The notes under the pieces: model-generated
Databases searched by the model: none
What the model was told of the DNA's origin: nothing
Seen by the model: the letters and a program-made list of their open reading frames with translations, nothing else
Program-made: the position numbers and the translations under genes
Origin: Streptomyces sp. NBC_01451
Lineage (GTDB): Bacteria; Actinomycetota; Actinomycetes; Streptomycetales; Streptomycetaceae
Assembly: GCF_036227485.1 (NCBI RefSeq)
Contig: NZ_CP109479.1
Span: 9,920,001-9,984,000, forward strand
Direction of reading: 5' to 3'
Length of the DNA stretch: 64,000 nt
Shown here: positions 7,930 to 16,483 of the stretch, piece after piece
How the letters are laid out: each line of letters begins with the position of its first letter
How positions within the stretch are numbered: position 1 is the stretch's first letter

Positions 7930-8601
7930 CTACGACGGTGATCCACCGGCATCGGTGCTCATGACGGGCCCTTCGTGGCCGCCCTGGTCGAGCCGGAAGG
8001 GCGGATACACGTCGGTGAGCAGGGCCGAGTAGGCGGCCACGCGCAGCACCCAGCGGTTGAGCCCCATCACCAGATCGAAGACGCCGCGCGGGTAGCGTCC
8101 GGTGAACGCCAGGGAGACCCCGGCGAACAGCGTGAGTACGGTGATCAACCCGCCCTCGGCCCACGGCAGGCGGACCCCGCCGAGCAGGAAGCCGAGCACG
8201 ATGTAGTGGGGGAGGGCGAGCAGCCACCACTTCACCCACACGAGGCCGCGGGAGAGCTCCTTGGGGTACGACACGTCGAAGTGCGTCGGGTAGTCGGGTA
8301 CGTCGGCGAGCGTGAAGGGCGGGTAGCGGTCGGTGCCCAGAGCACCGTACGCGTAGTACGCCACTCGCCAACTCCACCGCAGTACACCGGTGTTGAAGTC
8401 GAAGAGGGCGCGTGGATAGCGGCCGGTGAAGGCAATCGCGAAGAACGCCGCCACGCTCACCCCCACGAACGCCACCCACAGGAACAGCAGGATGACGTAG
8501 TGGGGGATCGCGAGCAGCCACTTCACCAGCCACAGCCAGCGGGACAACCGCGGATCGAGATCCGCTGTCAGCCGGACCGGAGACATGCTTTTCGTGCTCA
8601 T
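7930..8601 (-). CDS. DUF4389 membrane protein
   Basis: A 223-residue protein made of two similar halves, each with 'WLLAIPHYVILLFLW' or 'WLLALPHYIVLGFLL', a second hydrophobic segment, 'FTGRYPR(A/G)(L/V)FD' and 'YPPF'. This is the DUF4389 pattern, with four predicted TM helices. The start at 8601 follows AGGGA and is 31 bases after the stop of the 51-residue gene upstream. The function of DUF4389 is not known. It is the last gene of the minus-strand operon that begins near 9792. Confidence 0.88.
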   Translation of the reverse strand: MSTKSMSPVRLTADLDPRLSRWLWLVKWLLAIPHYVILLFLWVAFVGVSVAAFFAIAFTGRYPRALFDFNTGVLRWSWRVAYYAYGALGTDRYPPFTLADVPDYPTHFDVSYPKELSRGLVWVKWWLLALPHYIVLGFLLGGVRLPWAEGGLITVLTLFAGVSLAFTGRYPRGVFDLVMGLNRWVLRVAAYSALLTDVYPPFRLDQGGHEGPVMSTDAGGSPS

Positions 8602-8632
8602 GGGGGCTGATCCCTTCGGGAGTGAGAGGCGA

Positions 8633-8788
8633 TCAGTGCCGGTATTCCCGGTGATCGTCGTGCTTGCCGATGTGGTGCCGTTCCTGGATGAAGGCCTCCT
8701 GTTCACCGGGGCCGACGACGAACGAGCTGTAGTCGAGCACCACGCAGGCGCCCACTACGGCCGCGCCGATCAGCAGAAGCGGGATCAT
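8633..8788 (-). CDS. Small membrane-anchored peptide, 51 residues
   Basis: A 51-codon frame (ATG 8788, TGA 8633) encodes an N-terminal hydrophobic segment, 'MIPLLLIGAAVVGACVVLDY', and a charged, His-rich tail ending 'DDHREYRH'. It fits exactly between the CBS-BON gene (stop 8841) and the DUF4389 gene (start 8601), which supports it being a real operon member. Upstream GAGAAG is a modest Shine-Dalgarno. The family is not recognised. Confidence 0.6.
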   Translation of the reverse strand: MIPLLLIGAAVVGACVVLDYSSFVVGPGEQEAFIQERHHIGKHDDHREYRH

Positions 8789-8840
8789 TGCTGGCTTCTC
8801 TCGTCCGCCCGTCCGCGGTTCCGGCGCGGGGCGCAGCCGG

Positions 8841-9575
8841 TCAGAGCCTGCGCAGCCAGTCGTCGGCCACGCCGTGCGGGGCCTGTCCGGCCGGCTGAAG
8901 ACGCCTGTCGTCGTCGAACCGGTACGACAAGTGGTCGACGACGTCCACGACGCCGTCCGTCCGTCGCGTCAGGTCCAGCGCCACGGGTATGTCGCTGCGC
9001 CGCTCCAGCTGGCCGGTGAGGGTGACGATGCCGTCCCGCACGTCGGCCTCGACGGTGTGCGGGGCCAGCCACAGCGTTTTCACGAAGATCCCCAGTTCCA
9101 CGTCCCGCCGGATCTCCTCGTCGGCTCGCACGAAGACCTGGAGCAGGTCGCGGCGGGTGACGATGCCGACCAGCCGCTCCTCCTCGTCCACCACGGGCAG
9201 CCGCTCGATGCGATGCTCGGCCATGAGCCGGGCGGCCTCGGGGAGCGTGGCGTCGGCGTACACGGTGATGGCGGGCGTCGACATCGCTCCGCCGGCCGTG
9301 CGCGCACGGCTCTTGGCCGTGGCCCGCCGGACGCCGGGGCTCAGACGGCGCAGCCACGCCCAGGTGCCCGGGCGGGCGTTCGGGTCCGGCCGGGACTGCT
9401 TCAGCATGAGGTCGGTCTCGGAGATCACGCCGATGACCTTGTCGTCCTCGTCGGTCACCGGGAGCCCACTGACGCGGTGTTGGTCCAGCCTTCGCACCAC
9501 TTCCTTGAACGATGTGCCGTAGTCCGCCGTGACGACGTGGCTGACCATGACGGCACCGACTTTGGTGGCCTTCAT
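8841..9575 (-). CDS. CBS-pair and BON domain protein
   Basis: A 244-residue protein. CBS1 is at about 6-62 ('VGAVMVSHVVTADYGTSFKE', 'GLPVTDEDDKVIGVISETDL'). CBS2 is at about 95-152 ('TPAITVYADATLPEAARLMA', 'RLPVVDEEERLVGIVTRRDL'). A BON domain follows at about 165-225 ('VEADVRDGIVTLTGQLERR'). The CBS pair presumably senses adenylates; BON domains often bind membranes or other hydrophobic ligands. ATG 9575 is preceded by AGGAGG. It is first of the large genes in the minus-strand operon CBS-BON, 51-residue peptide, DUF4389. CBS proteins (such as Hrp1/Rv2626c) are DosR-regulon members. Confidence 0.92.
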   Translation of the reverse strand: MKATKVGAVMVSHVVTADYGTSFKEVVRRLDQHRVSGLPVTDEDDKVIGVISETDLMLKQSRPDPNARPGTWAWLRRLSPGVRRATAKSRARTAGGAMSTPAITVYADATLPEAARLMAEHRIERLPVVDEEERLVGIVTRRDLLQVFVRADEEIRRDVELGIFVKTLWLAPHTVEADVRDGIVTLTGQLERRSDIPVALDLTRRTDGVVDVVDHLSYRFDDDRRLQPAGQAPHGVADDWLRRL

Positions 9576-9720
9576 GACTGATTCCTCCTGTGCGGTCGGG
9601 ACCCGCGGTCGGCGCAGATACGGGTTGTCGGGGCGACACGGCACGAGCCGCCCCGGGATGCCTGGCGTGGTTGGCGGGCGTGCTGTCGGCCCTTGTGCCG
9701 GAGCCCCGGCCAGTGCGCTC

Positions 9721-9792
9721 TCATGACGCCGGGCGGATCGTCGTGCGGTCCGCCGACAGGGCGTGCGCCGGTCTTTCATGGGTGTCTGCCAT
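9721..9792 (-). CDS. Tiny leader ORF, 23 residues
   Basis: ATG 9792 to TGA 9721 encodes a 23-residue peptide (MADTHERPAH... ending TIRPAS) with AAGGGGG six bases before the start. It lies between the operator pair at 9870-9910 and the CBS-BON gene. Position and Shine-Dalgarno are the only support. Confidence 0.3.
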   Translation of the reverse strand: MADTHERPAHALSADRTTIRPAS

Positions 9793-9869
9793 CACGCCCC
9801 CTTACGGTTCTCAGCTTCAGCGTCCGCCGCGGGGGGCCGGGGACACATGGGCTGAGCGGGTACGGCATC

Positions 9870-9910
9870 GGGCCGAACGGCCCCTCACCTCGCGTCGGTC
9901 CGCACGGACA
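9870..9910 (-). promoter_or_regulatory. Tandem DevR/OsdR-like boxes
   Basis: GGGCCGAACGGCCC (9870-9883) is a near-perfect palindrome, and GGTCCGCACGGACA (9897-9910) is the second copy. Centres are 27 bp apart. The nearest downstream genes on the minus strand are the 23-residue ORF (9792) and the CBS-BON operon. Confidence 0.6.
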
Positions 9911-10472
9911 GGGGCTCGCCGATCATGCCCGTCATCCGGTTTGCGTGGCCTGTGTACGTCGAGCGTGCGCGCGGCTCGGCCTCGTCGGCCACGGTGAGGG
10001 CGAAGCCGACATGGACGATGACGTACGTGTGCCCATGTCTGCCGTGGGCGTGCAGGTGAGGCACACCTCGCGGCCTACGCCGCCGGAGTCGGCGGTGCCC
10101 GTCCTCATGCCGGTGCCGTCGACCTGTCCGTGCGAGCGGCGTGCCGTCCAGGGCGAGCTGGTGGACCCGGCCGGGTTGTGGTGGCTCGGCGCGTCCGGCG
10201 TCGAGGACGGCAGGACCGGCGCCCTCCGGGAGGGAGCAGCCGACCGGGTCGCCGTCGCAGGTCTCCGGAGTGGTACCGGTCGGAGGTGAGGGGCGTATTC
10301 CCGGGTGCGTTCGATCAGGGCCCGGCCCACGCCGTGGCGGCGCCGGAACCAGGGTCCGATCCCGATGACCACGATCCGGTGCGGGAGAATGTCGTCTCTT
10401 TCATGGCTGTGATGTCTCCCCCTGCTTCGGGCTGTGTGATCGCCCTCGGCCCCGGTGGACGCACAACGGCAT
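9911..10472 (-). other. Intergenic stretch with a possible GNAT remnant
   Basis: No intact gene is visible. On the minus strand near 10372-10290 the frame reads 'VIGIGPWFRRRHGVGRALIE', which resembles motif A of a GNAT acetyltransferase, but the rest of the domain cannot be followed in any frame. It is probably a scrap of a lost gene. Confidence 0.35.
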
Positions 10473-10506
10473 GGGCCGAATGTCCCCGACAGGGACCGAA
10501 CAGCCC
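10473..10506 (+). promoter_or_regulatory. Tandem DevR/OsdR-like boxes upstream of the USP-PGM-GH65 operon
   Basis: GGGCCGAATGTCCC (10473-10486) and GGACCGAACAGCCC (10493-10506) have centres 20 bp apart. The downstream box ends 87 bases before the USP ATG. Confidence 0.6.
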
Positions 10507-10593
10507 CTCGTACAGCCCGGCTGGCGGTGAGACGGTGAAGGTGGAGCCCCGTGCCTCACCACTGGGCACTCTGACGGAAGGCGGTTGGGAGAA

Positions 10594-11472
10594 ATGCAGC
10601 TTCCTCTGGTCGTAGGTGTCGACGGATCGGAAGCGAGTCTTCCGGCGGTCGACTGGGCGGTGGACGAGGCGGCCCGACGTGGTGTTCCGCTGCGGCTGGT
10701 GCACGCTTCTCTCTGGGAGCGCTACGAGGGCCCCCCGCCCTGGCACGGTGTCGAACAGCCATCCGAAAGGGTGCTGGCGGAACACGTCGTCGCCTCGGCG
10801 GCGGAGCGTGCCGCACGGCGCAACCCGGAGGTGAAGGTGTCCACCGTGATCCTCACGGAGGAACCCGTCGACGCCCTTCTGCGTGAAGGCAACAACGCCT
10901 CCGCCCTGGTCACGGGATCGCGTGGCCGCGGTGAGCTGAAGGGGATGCTCCTGGGATCGGTAGGCCTGGCCGTGGCGGCCCGCGCGCACTGCCCGGTGAT
11001 CGTGGTCCGCGGTGACAAGGTCGCCCTGGCCGCGAGCCACGAGCGGATCCTGCTCGGCGCCGGGGACCCGGCCACGAGCGCCGAGGCCGTGCGCTTCGCC
11101 TTCCGAGAGGCCGAAACACGCGCGTGCACCCTCGACGTCGTACGCGCCTGGCGCTGCCCCGCGTACGAGATCTCCGAGAGTCCTCAGGCCGTGGTCGAGG
11201 ACCTGGCGCGTCACCACGAGGAGCGGGCCTCCGCCCTGCTCGACGCGGTGCTCCACGACGCGATGGCCGACCATCCGGGTGTCCGGGTGCGCCGCGCGAC
11301 GGTCGAGGGACCGGCCCGCAAGGTGCTCCTGAGCCGGTCGGCCGCCGCCGATCTCGTGATCATCGGGGCGCGGCGCAGGCAGGGACACCTCGGCCTCCAG
11401 CTCGGCCTGGTGGGCCATGCGCTGCTGCACCACGCCGACTGCCCGGTGGCGGTCGTGCCCCAACAGGTGTGA
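10594..11472 (+). CDS. Universal stress protein, two tandem USP domains
   Basis: A 292-residue protein. Domain 1 (about 1-145) starts 'LPLVVGVDGSEASLPAVDWA' and has the ATP loop 'GSRGRGELKGMLLGSV' with 'CPVIVVRG'. Domain 2 (about 150-292) ends 'IIGARRRQGHLGLQLGLVGH' and 'CPVAVVP', with a degenerate loop. ATG 10594 is preferred with GGGAG just upstream; a TTG nine bases earlier is possible. It is first gene of an apparent operon with the HAD phosphatase (41 bases downstream) and the GH65 phosphorylase, tying stress signalling to disaccharide use. Confidence 0.92.
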   Translation: MQLPLVVGVDGSEASLPAVDWAVDEAARRGVPLRLVHASLWERYEGPPPWHGVEQPSERVLAEHVVASAAERAARRNPEVKVSTVILTEEPVDALLREGNNASALVTGSRGRGELKGMLLGSVGLAVAARAHCPVIVVRGDKVALAASHERILLGAGDPATSAEAVRFAFREAETRACTLDVVRAWRCPAYEISESPQAVVEDLARHHEERASALLDAVLHDAMADHPGVRVRRATVEGPARKVLLSRSAAADLVIIGARRRQGHLGLQLGLVGHALLHHADCPVAVVPQQV

Positions 11473-11513
11473 GGTCGGCTCGCGCTACCCGTTCACCTGG
11501 GAAAGGAGTGCTC

Positions 11514-12272
11514 GTGACCGTGCGGTCCCGTACCGAACTCGTTCCCGCGCTTCGGGACGTCCGGGCTGTCGTCCTCGACACCGACGGGGTGATCACCGAC
11601 TCGGCCAGGGTGCACGCCGCCGCGTGGCGGACCGCCTTCGACGCCTTCTTGCGCGAGCATCCGCCCGAAGACCCCGGTGCGCGGCGCCCGTTCGACGTGA
11701 GCGAGGACTATCTGCGGTACGTGGACGGCAAGTCCCGGTTGGACGGAGCCGCCGCCTTCCTCGCCTCGCGCGGCCTCGACACCTCGGCCGAAACGGTGCG
11801 TGCCGTCGCCGCCGACAAGGAACTGCTTTTCACCGAGCGGCTGGTACAGCACGGCGTGGACGCCTATCCGGGGACGGTACGGCTGGTGCGTGCCCTGCGC
11901 CGGGCGGGGATACCCGTGGCCGCGGCCTCGGCGTCCCGGCACGCGGGTGAACTCCTCACCAGGGCCGGAGTGATGGACCTCTTCGACGGGCTGGTCGACG
12001 GTGGCGAAGCGGCCCGGCTGGGGCTGGCGGGCAAGCCGGAACCCGACCTCTTCCTGGAGGCGGTGCGACGGCTCGGCGTCCCCGCCGACCGCGCCGCCGT
12101 CGTCGAGGACGCGCTGGCGGGTGTGGAGGCGGGCCGTCGCGGTGCGTTCGGCGTCGTCGTCGGCGTGGACCGGGCCGCCGGCCCGGACACCGGGGAGAGA
12201 CTGCGGCGGCACGGCGCCGACATCGTCGTACGAGACCTGGGGGAGCTGCTCGTGGGAGGGACACCGCGGTGA
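11514..12272 (+). CDS. HAD-family beta-phosphoglucomutase-like protein
   Basis: A 252-residue HAD hydrolase with the beta-PGM layout. Motif I is 'VLDTDGVITDSARVHAAAW' with Asp22 and Asp24, the cap domain is about 35-105, motif II is 'AAASASRHA', and motifs III/IV are 'GKPEPDLFLEAVRRLGV' and 'VVEDALAGVEAGRRG'. Beta-PGM interconverts beta-glucose-1-phosphate and glucose-6-phosphate. Motif I is D-x-D with Thr rather than the usual Leu. GTG 11514 follows AAAGGAG. Its stop overlaps the GH65 start by 4 bases. The pairing with a GH65 phosphorylase, which releases beta-glucose-1-phosphate, supports the assignment. Confidence 0.9.
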   Translation: MTVRSRTELVPALRDVRAVVLDTDGVITDSARVHAAAWRTAFDAFLREHPPEDPGARRPFDVSEDYLRYVDGKSRLDGAAAFLASRGLDTSAETVRAVAADKELLFTERLVQHGVDAYPGTVRLVRALRRAGIPVAAASASRHAGELLTRAGVMDLFDGLVDGGEAARLGLAGKPEPDLFLEAVRRLGVPADRAAVVEDALAGVEAGRRGAFGVVVGVDRAAGPDTGERLRRHGADIVVRDLGELLVGGTPR

Positions 12273-14656
12273 CGGAAGAGACGGCGGCAACGGGCTGGCG
12301 CTGGGAGTACGACGGTTACGAACCTGCGGACGAGCGACTCAGGGAATCCCTGTGCGCGCTGGGCAACGGCTACTTCGCGACCCGCGGGGCGCTGCCCGAA
12401 TGTGTGGCCGACGACGTGCACTACCCGGGCACCTATGCGGCCGGCTGCTACAACCGGCTCACCTCGGAGGTCGCGGGACGGCGGGTCGAGAACGAGGACA
12501 TGGTCAACCTGCCGAACTGGCTGCCGCTGCGCTTCCGCCCGTCCGGCGGGGAGTGGCTCACCCCTGACACAGCGACGGTGCTCGACCACCGACAGGTGCT
12601 GCACCTGGCCTCCGGACTGCTGGAGCGCCGGACGCGGTACGCGCTCGGTGAGGGGCGGGCACTGCTGGTGCGGCAGCAGCGGTTCGTGCACATGGCCGAC
12701 CCTCACCTGGCCGTCCTGCGCACCGAGTTCACGGCCGAGGGCTTCGTCGGCGAGCTGGAGGTCGAGGCGGCGCTCGACGGCGGCGTCACCAATGCCGGGG
12801 TGGCGCGCTACCGGGGGCTGGACGGCCGCCATCTGACCCATGTGCACACCGGCAGCGCCGGGCCCGACACGGTGTGGCTGCGCTGCCGGACCCGTACCTC
12901 GGACATCCGGATCGGCATGGCGGCCCGCCTGACCACGGGCAGGCCGGTCTCGGACCCGCCCCACGCGACCCGTGCGGTCCAGCGGGTACTCCTGCACCTG
13001 ACCCCGGACCTCACGGTCGCCGTCGACAAGACCGTCGCCCTGCATACCTCCCGTGACCCCGCGATCAGCGACCCGCTGGCGGCGGCTGTCTCCCGGGTGG
13101 CCTCGGCCCCCGGCTTCGACGAACTGCTGGAGGGGCATCTCACAGCCTGGGACCAGCTGTGGCGCCGGGCCGACCTCGACGTCCCCGGGGAGGCCGGACG
13201 CATCCTGCGGCTGCACCTCTTCCACGTGTTGCAGACCCTCTCCCCGCACACCGCCGACCTCGACGTGGGTGTGCCCGCCCGAGGACTTCACGGTGAGGCG
13301 TACCGGGGGCACGTCTTCTGGGACGAGCTGTTCGTGCTGCCCTACCTCAACCTGCACTTCCCGGAGGTGTCCCGCGCGTTGCTCACCTACCGTCACCGGC
13401 GTCTGGACGAGGCCCTTGCCGGGGCGCGGGCGGCCGGCCTGCGGGGGGCCATGTATCCGTGGCAGAGCGGCAGCGACGGTCGGGAGGAAACACAGGAACT
13501 GCATCTCAACCCGCGCTCGGGGCGCTGGCTGCCGGACCGCTCGCGGCTCCAGCACCATGTCGGTTCGGCGGTCGCCTACAACGTGTGGCAGTACTGCGAG
13601 GCGAGCGGTGACACCGAGTTCCTACACACCAAGGGCGCCGAGATGATGCTGCAGATCGCCCGCTTCTGGGCGGACTCGGCCACCTACGACGAGTCCCTCG
13701 GGCGCCACCGCATCCGCGGCGTGGTCGGCCCCGACGAATACCACGACGCCTACCCGGACACGGACGAGCCCGGCCTCGACGACAACGCGTACACCAATGT
13801 CACCGCCGCCTGGGTGCTCGCCCGCACACTGGAGGTTCTGCGCGGCCTGCCCGAACCCCGCCGCCGTGAACTCCTGGAGCGCACCGGCCTCGACGGCGGC
13901 GAGCTCGAACAGTGGGAGGACGTCTCCCGCACCCTCCACGTGCCCTTCCACGACGGGGTGATCAGCCAGTTCGAGGGCTATGGCGACCTGGCCGAACTGG
14001 ACTGGGAGGGGTACCGGAAGCGGTACGACGACATCCGGCGCCTGGATCGGATCCTGGAGGCTGAGGGCGACACCGTCAACCGCTACCGGGCGTCCAAGCA
14101 GGCCGACGTGCTGATGCTCGGCTACCTCTTCGCGCCGGCCGAACTGCGGGCGCTTTTCGGCCGCTTGGGGTACCGGCTCGACGAGGACACGTGGCGGCGC
14201 ACCGTCGACCACTACCTGGACCGGACCAGCCACGGTTCGACGCTCAGCGGTCTGGTCCACGGCTGGGTTCTGGCCCGGGCCCGGCGGGCCGAGGCCTGGG
14301 TCTTCTGCCAGGAGGCCCTGCGGGGCGACATCGCCGACCTGCAGGGCGGCACCACGGGTGAGGGCATCCATCTGGGCGCCATGGCCGGCACCCTTGATCT
14401 GGTCCAACGCGGACTGACCGGCCTGGAGACCCGCGGCGGGGCCCTGTGGCTCGACCCCGTGCCGCTGCCCGAACTGTCCTCGTACGGGTTCGCCGTCCGT
14501 TACCAGGGCCACTGGGGAGTGCGGCTGCGGCTGGAACGGGAGCGGCTGGAGATCGCGGTGCCGTCGTCCGACCGGGACCCGATCGATGTCCGGCTGCCGG
14601 ACCGCGCGGTGTCCGTCCAGCCCGGAGAGACATGCCGACTGGTGCTTCCGGACTGA
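12269..14656 (+). CDS. Glycoside hydrolase family 65 (trehalose/kojibiose-type phosphorylase)
   Basis: A 795-residue GH65 enzyme of normal length. It has an N-terminal beta-sandwich (about 1-280), an (alpha/alpha)6 barrel (about 330-700) and a C-terminal beta domain. The catalytic acid is Glu490 in 'GVVGPDEYHD'. Other family blocks are 'GHVFWDELFVLPYLNLHFPE', 'YPWQSGSDGREE' and 'NRYRASKQADVLMLGYLF'. It should cleave an alpha-linked glucose disaccharide with phosphate to beta-glucose-1-phosphate, which the coupled beta-PGM then converts. The exact substrate (trehalose, kojibiose, nigerose, maltose) cannot be read here. GTG 12269 overlaps the preceding stop, and the stop lies 3 bases from the convergent USP stop. 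Confidence 0.93.
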   Translation: MTEETAATGWRWEYDGYEPADERLRESLCALGNGYFATRGALPECVADDVHYPGTYAAGCYNRLTSEVAGRRVENEDMVNLPNWLPLRFRPSGGEWLTPDTATVLDHRQVLHLASGLLERRTRYALGEGRALLVRQQRFVHMADPHLAVLRTEFTAEGFVGELEVEAALDGGVTNAGVARYRGLDGRHLTHVHTGSAGPDTVWLRCRTRTSDIRIGMAARLTTGRPVSDPPHATRAVQRVLLHLTPDLTVAVDKTVALHTSRDPAISDPLAAAVSRVASAPGFDELLEGHLTAWDQLWRRADLDVPGEAGRILRLHLFHVLQTLSPHTADLDVGVPARGLHGEAYRGHVFWDELFVLPYLNLHFPEVSRALLTYRHRRLDEALAGARAAGLRGAMYPWQSGSDGREETQELHLNPRSGRWLPDRSRLQHHVGSAVAYNVWQYCEASGDTEFLHTKGAEMMLQIARFWADSATYDESLGRHRIRGVVGPDEYHDAYPDTDEPGLDDNAYTNVTAAWVLARTLEVLRGLPEPRRRELLERTGLDGGELEQWEDVSRTLHVPFHDGVISQFEGYGDLAELDWEGYRKRYDDIRRLDRILEAEGDTVNRYRASKQADVLMLGYLFAPAELRALFGRLGYRLDEDTWRRTVDHYLDRTSHGSTLSGLVHGWVLARARRAEAWVFCQEALRGDIADLQGGTTGEGIHLGAMAGTLDLVQRGLTGLETRGGALWLDPVPLPELSSYGFAVRYQGHWGVRLRLERERLEIAVPSSDRDPIDVRLPDRAVSVQPGETCRLVLPD

Positions 14657-14659
14657 CCC

Positions 14660-15502
14660 TCACGCCGGGACTACGGCGAGGGTGCACCTGCTGCGCTGCG
14701 CGACGGTGTACGCGACGGAACCGAGCCCGCTGCCGGTCCCCCGCCCCACCACCAGCAGCTCGGCGTTCCCCGAGGTCCGGACGAGCGCCTCGGCGGGATC
14801 GAAGAGGACGACGTCCTCCAGGACACGCACGTGCGGGTACTTGTCGCGCCAGGGCCGCAACGCCTCGGACAGCAGTGTCATCTCCCGGTCCGCCCGGGCC
14901 GCGAAGACCGCCGGTACAGAGTGTGAACACGGGGTGGGGCCGGTCTCTCCGGCGGGGGGTGGTCCGGCGTGCAGTACGTGCAGTCGCAGTCCGCGCGTGC
15001 GTGCCGTGTCGAAGGCGAAGCCGATGGCGCCGTCGGCCGGGTCGCGGGCGTCGACGGCGAGCGTCACTTTGTCGGGCCGGCGTCCCCGGCCCGTACCGGC
15101 GAGTCCGCTCGGCACCAGGACGACCGGGCAGACCGCGCCCCCGGCGACGGACAGTGCCGTCGATCCCAGCGACAGGCCCGCGCGGCCCCCTTCGCCACGC
15201 GCACCCAGGACGATCATCTCCGCGTCCCGGCTCTGGAACCGCAGCGCGGGCGCCGCCGCCCCCGCGAGCCGCACACTCTCGACGCGCAACGCCGGGTGAG
15301 CGGCCACGAGTTCGGCCGCCACGCGCGTGGCCACGCCTTCCGGCCGGTACGGCCACAGCTCCGGCGCGTCCAGACCGTGCAAGGGTGTTACATGGACCAC
15401 CCGCAGGGGCAGCCCGTGCGACAGCGCCTCGTGCGCCGCCCAGTCGGCCGCGATGCGACTGCGTGCCGACCGGTCGACACCGGCCACGACCACTCGCTCC
15501 AT
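14660..15502 (-). CDS. Universal stress protein, two tandem USP domains
   Basis: A 280-residue protein. Domain 1 (about 1-140) has 'VVVAGVDRSARSRIAADWAA' and the loop 'GARGEGGRAGLSLGSTALSV' with 'CPVVLVPSG'. Domain 2 (about 145-280) ends 'LLVVGRGTGSGLGSVAYTVA' and 'CTLAVVPA'. ATG 15502 follows GGAG at about 10 bases; the longer frame to 15592 runs through the operator region and is not used. It converges with the GH65 gene and diverges from a USP pseudogene, with operator-like boxes between. Confidence 0.9.
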   Translation of the reverse strand: MERVVVAGVDRSARSRIAADWAAHEALSHGLPLRVVHVTPLHGLDAPELWPYRPEGVATRVAAELVAAHPALRVESVRLAGAAAPALRFQSRDAEMIVLGARGEGGRAGLSLGSTALSVAGGAVCPVVLVPSGLAGTGRGRRPDKVTLAVDARDPADGAIGFAFDTARTRGLRLHVLHAGPPPAGETGPTPCSHSVPAVFAARADREMTLLSEALRPWRDKYPHVRVLEDVVLFDPAEALVRTSGNAELLVVGRGTGSGLGSVAYTVAQRSRCTLAVVPA

Positions 15503-15620
15503 GACGGATCGTCTCCAGAGGGCATGGGCCGTCGGTCGGCTCATGAGCACGGCGGCCCCGAGCGCGCGCCGGCGGCTCTCTCCCCTCCTCACTGTGGCGC
15601 GGCATTCTGCACCCGGGCTT

Positions 15621-15655
15621 GGGCCGAACGGCCCTCGGCGAGGACCCGGCGGCCC
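15621..15655. promoter_or_regulatory. Tandem DevR/OsdR-like boxes in a USP-USP divergon
   Basis: GGGCCGAACGGCCC (15621-15634) and GGACCCGGCGGCCC (15642-15655) have centres 21 bp apart. They lie 119 bases from the minus-strand USP start and 68 bases before the plus-strand USP pseudogene start. Confidence 0.62.
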
Positions 15656-15722
15656 CTCACCGTGCGAGTGCCATGGCGTGACGTTGGTACTACGGAGCGG
15701 AAGCGCCCAGGAGACGCGCGTG

Positions 15723-16403
15723 ATGTTGTTGTCAGTTTTCCTAGGAGTCGACGGATCGGCCGGAGAGCCTGGCCGCCGCCGTGGGGGTACTTTCCATGCC
15801 TTCCGGGCAGTGGGGGAGGGCGGCTCGCGAGGCCGCGCTGTGTGCCCCGAAGTCCGCCTCGCGATGTCCGCCTCTGCGACGAGCAGGCCGAGGACCCGAC
15901 GACCCCGGCGATGCCGGTGGCCGCGGAAGAGGCCGACCTGCTGGCGCGGGGATCACGCGAACTCAGCGGTTTCACCGGCCTCCCCGTCGGATCGGTCGCC
16001 TTGGGCGGAGTCGCCGAAGCCACGTGTCCCGTCGCCCTCGTACGGGCCGGGGAAGGAGCGACGGGCGAACACCTTGCCGCGCCCGACGGGATCGCGTCCA
16101 CGCGGACCGGCCACCGGGACGTGGTGCTCGGCGTCGACGTCTCGGACTCGTGCGACGCGGTCATCGAGTTCGCCTTCCGCAGTGCTTCAGGTGTGGCGCG
16201 ACAAGTACTCCGACGTGGATGTTCTGGAGCAGGTAGTCAAGGGCGGAGCGACCGACGCGCACTTCCGGGCGGCATCCGGGGCGAGTCTCCTTGTCGTCGG
16301 GCACCGTCTGACGGAGCGGCCGGTGGGCCCGCGTACCGGACCTGTCACCCACGCGGTGATCCACCACGTCGGCCGCCCGGTGGCCGGCGTACCCGACGGA
16401 TGA
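15723..16403 (+). pseudogene. Universal stress protein pseudogene
   Basis: Starts plausibly at ATG 15723 ('LGVDGSAG'), then loses frame in a G-rich stretch at about 15780-15825 that looks inserted. The middle portion, in another frame, reads 'EEADLLARGSRELSGFTGLP', 'GSVALGGVAEATCPVALVRA' and 'HRDVVLGVDVSDSCDAVIEF'. The end, back in the first frame, reads 'VWRDKYSDVDVLEQVVKGGA' and 'SLLVVGHRLTERPVGPRTG'. A two-domain USP with at least two frameshifts and an internal deletion. Confidence 0.75.
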
Positions 16404-16483
16404 CAGCGGAGCCCTGCGGCACCACCGCACGGACACCGCCGAGACCAGCGACAACACACGGCAAACGAGATGAGGTGACGGTC

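Noticed and set aside
15779..15830. G-rich segment inside the USP pseudogene resembling a small Streptomyces palindromic insertion.
   Set aside because: I could not define matching arms or a target duplication; it is noted only as a likely inserted stretch in the pseudogene entry.
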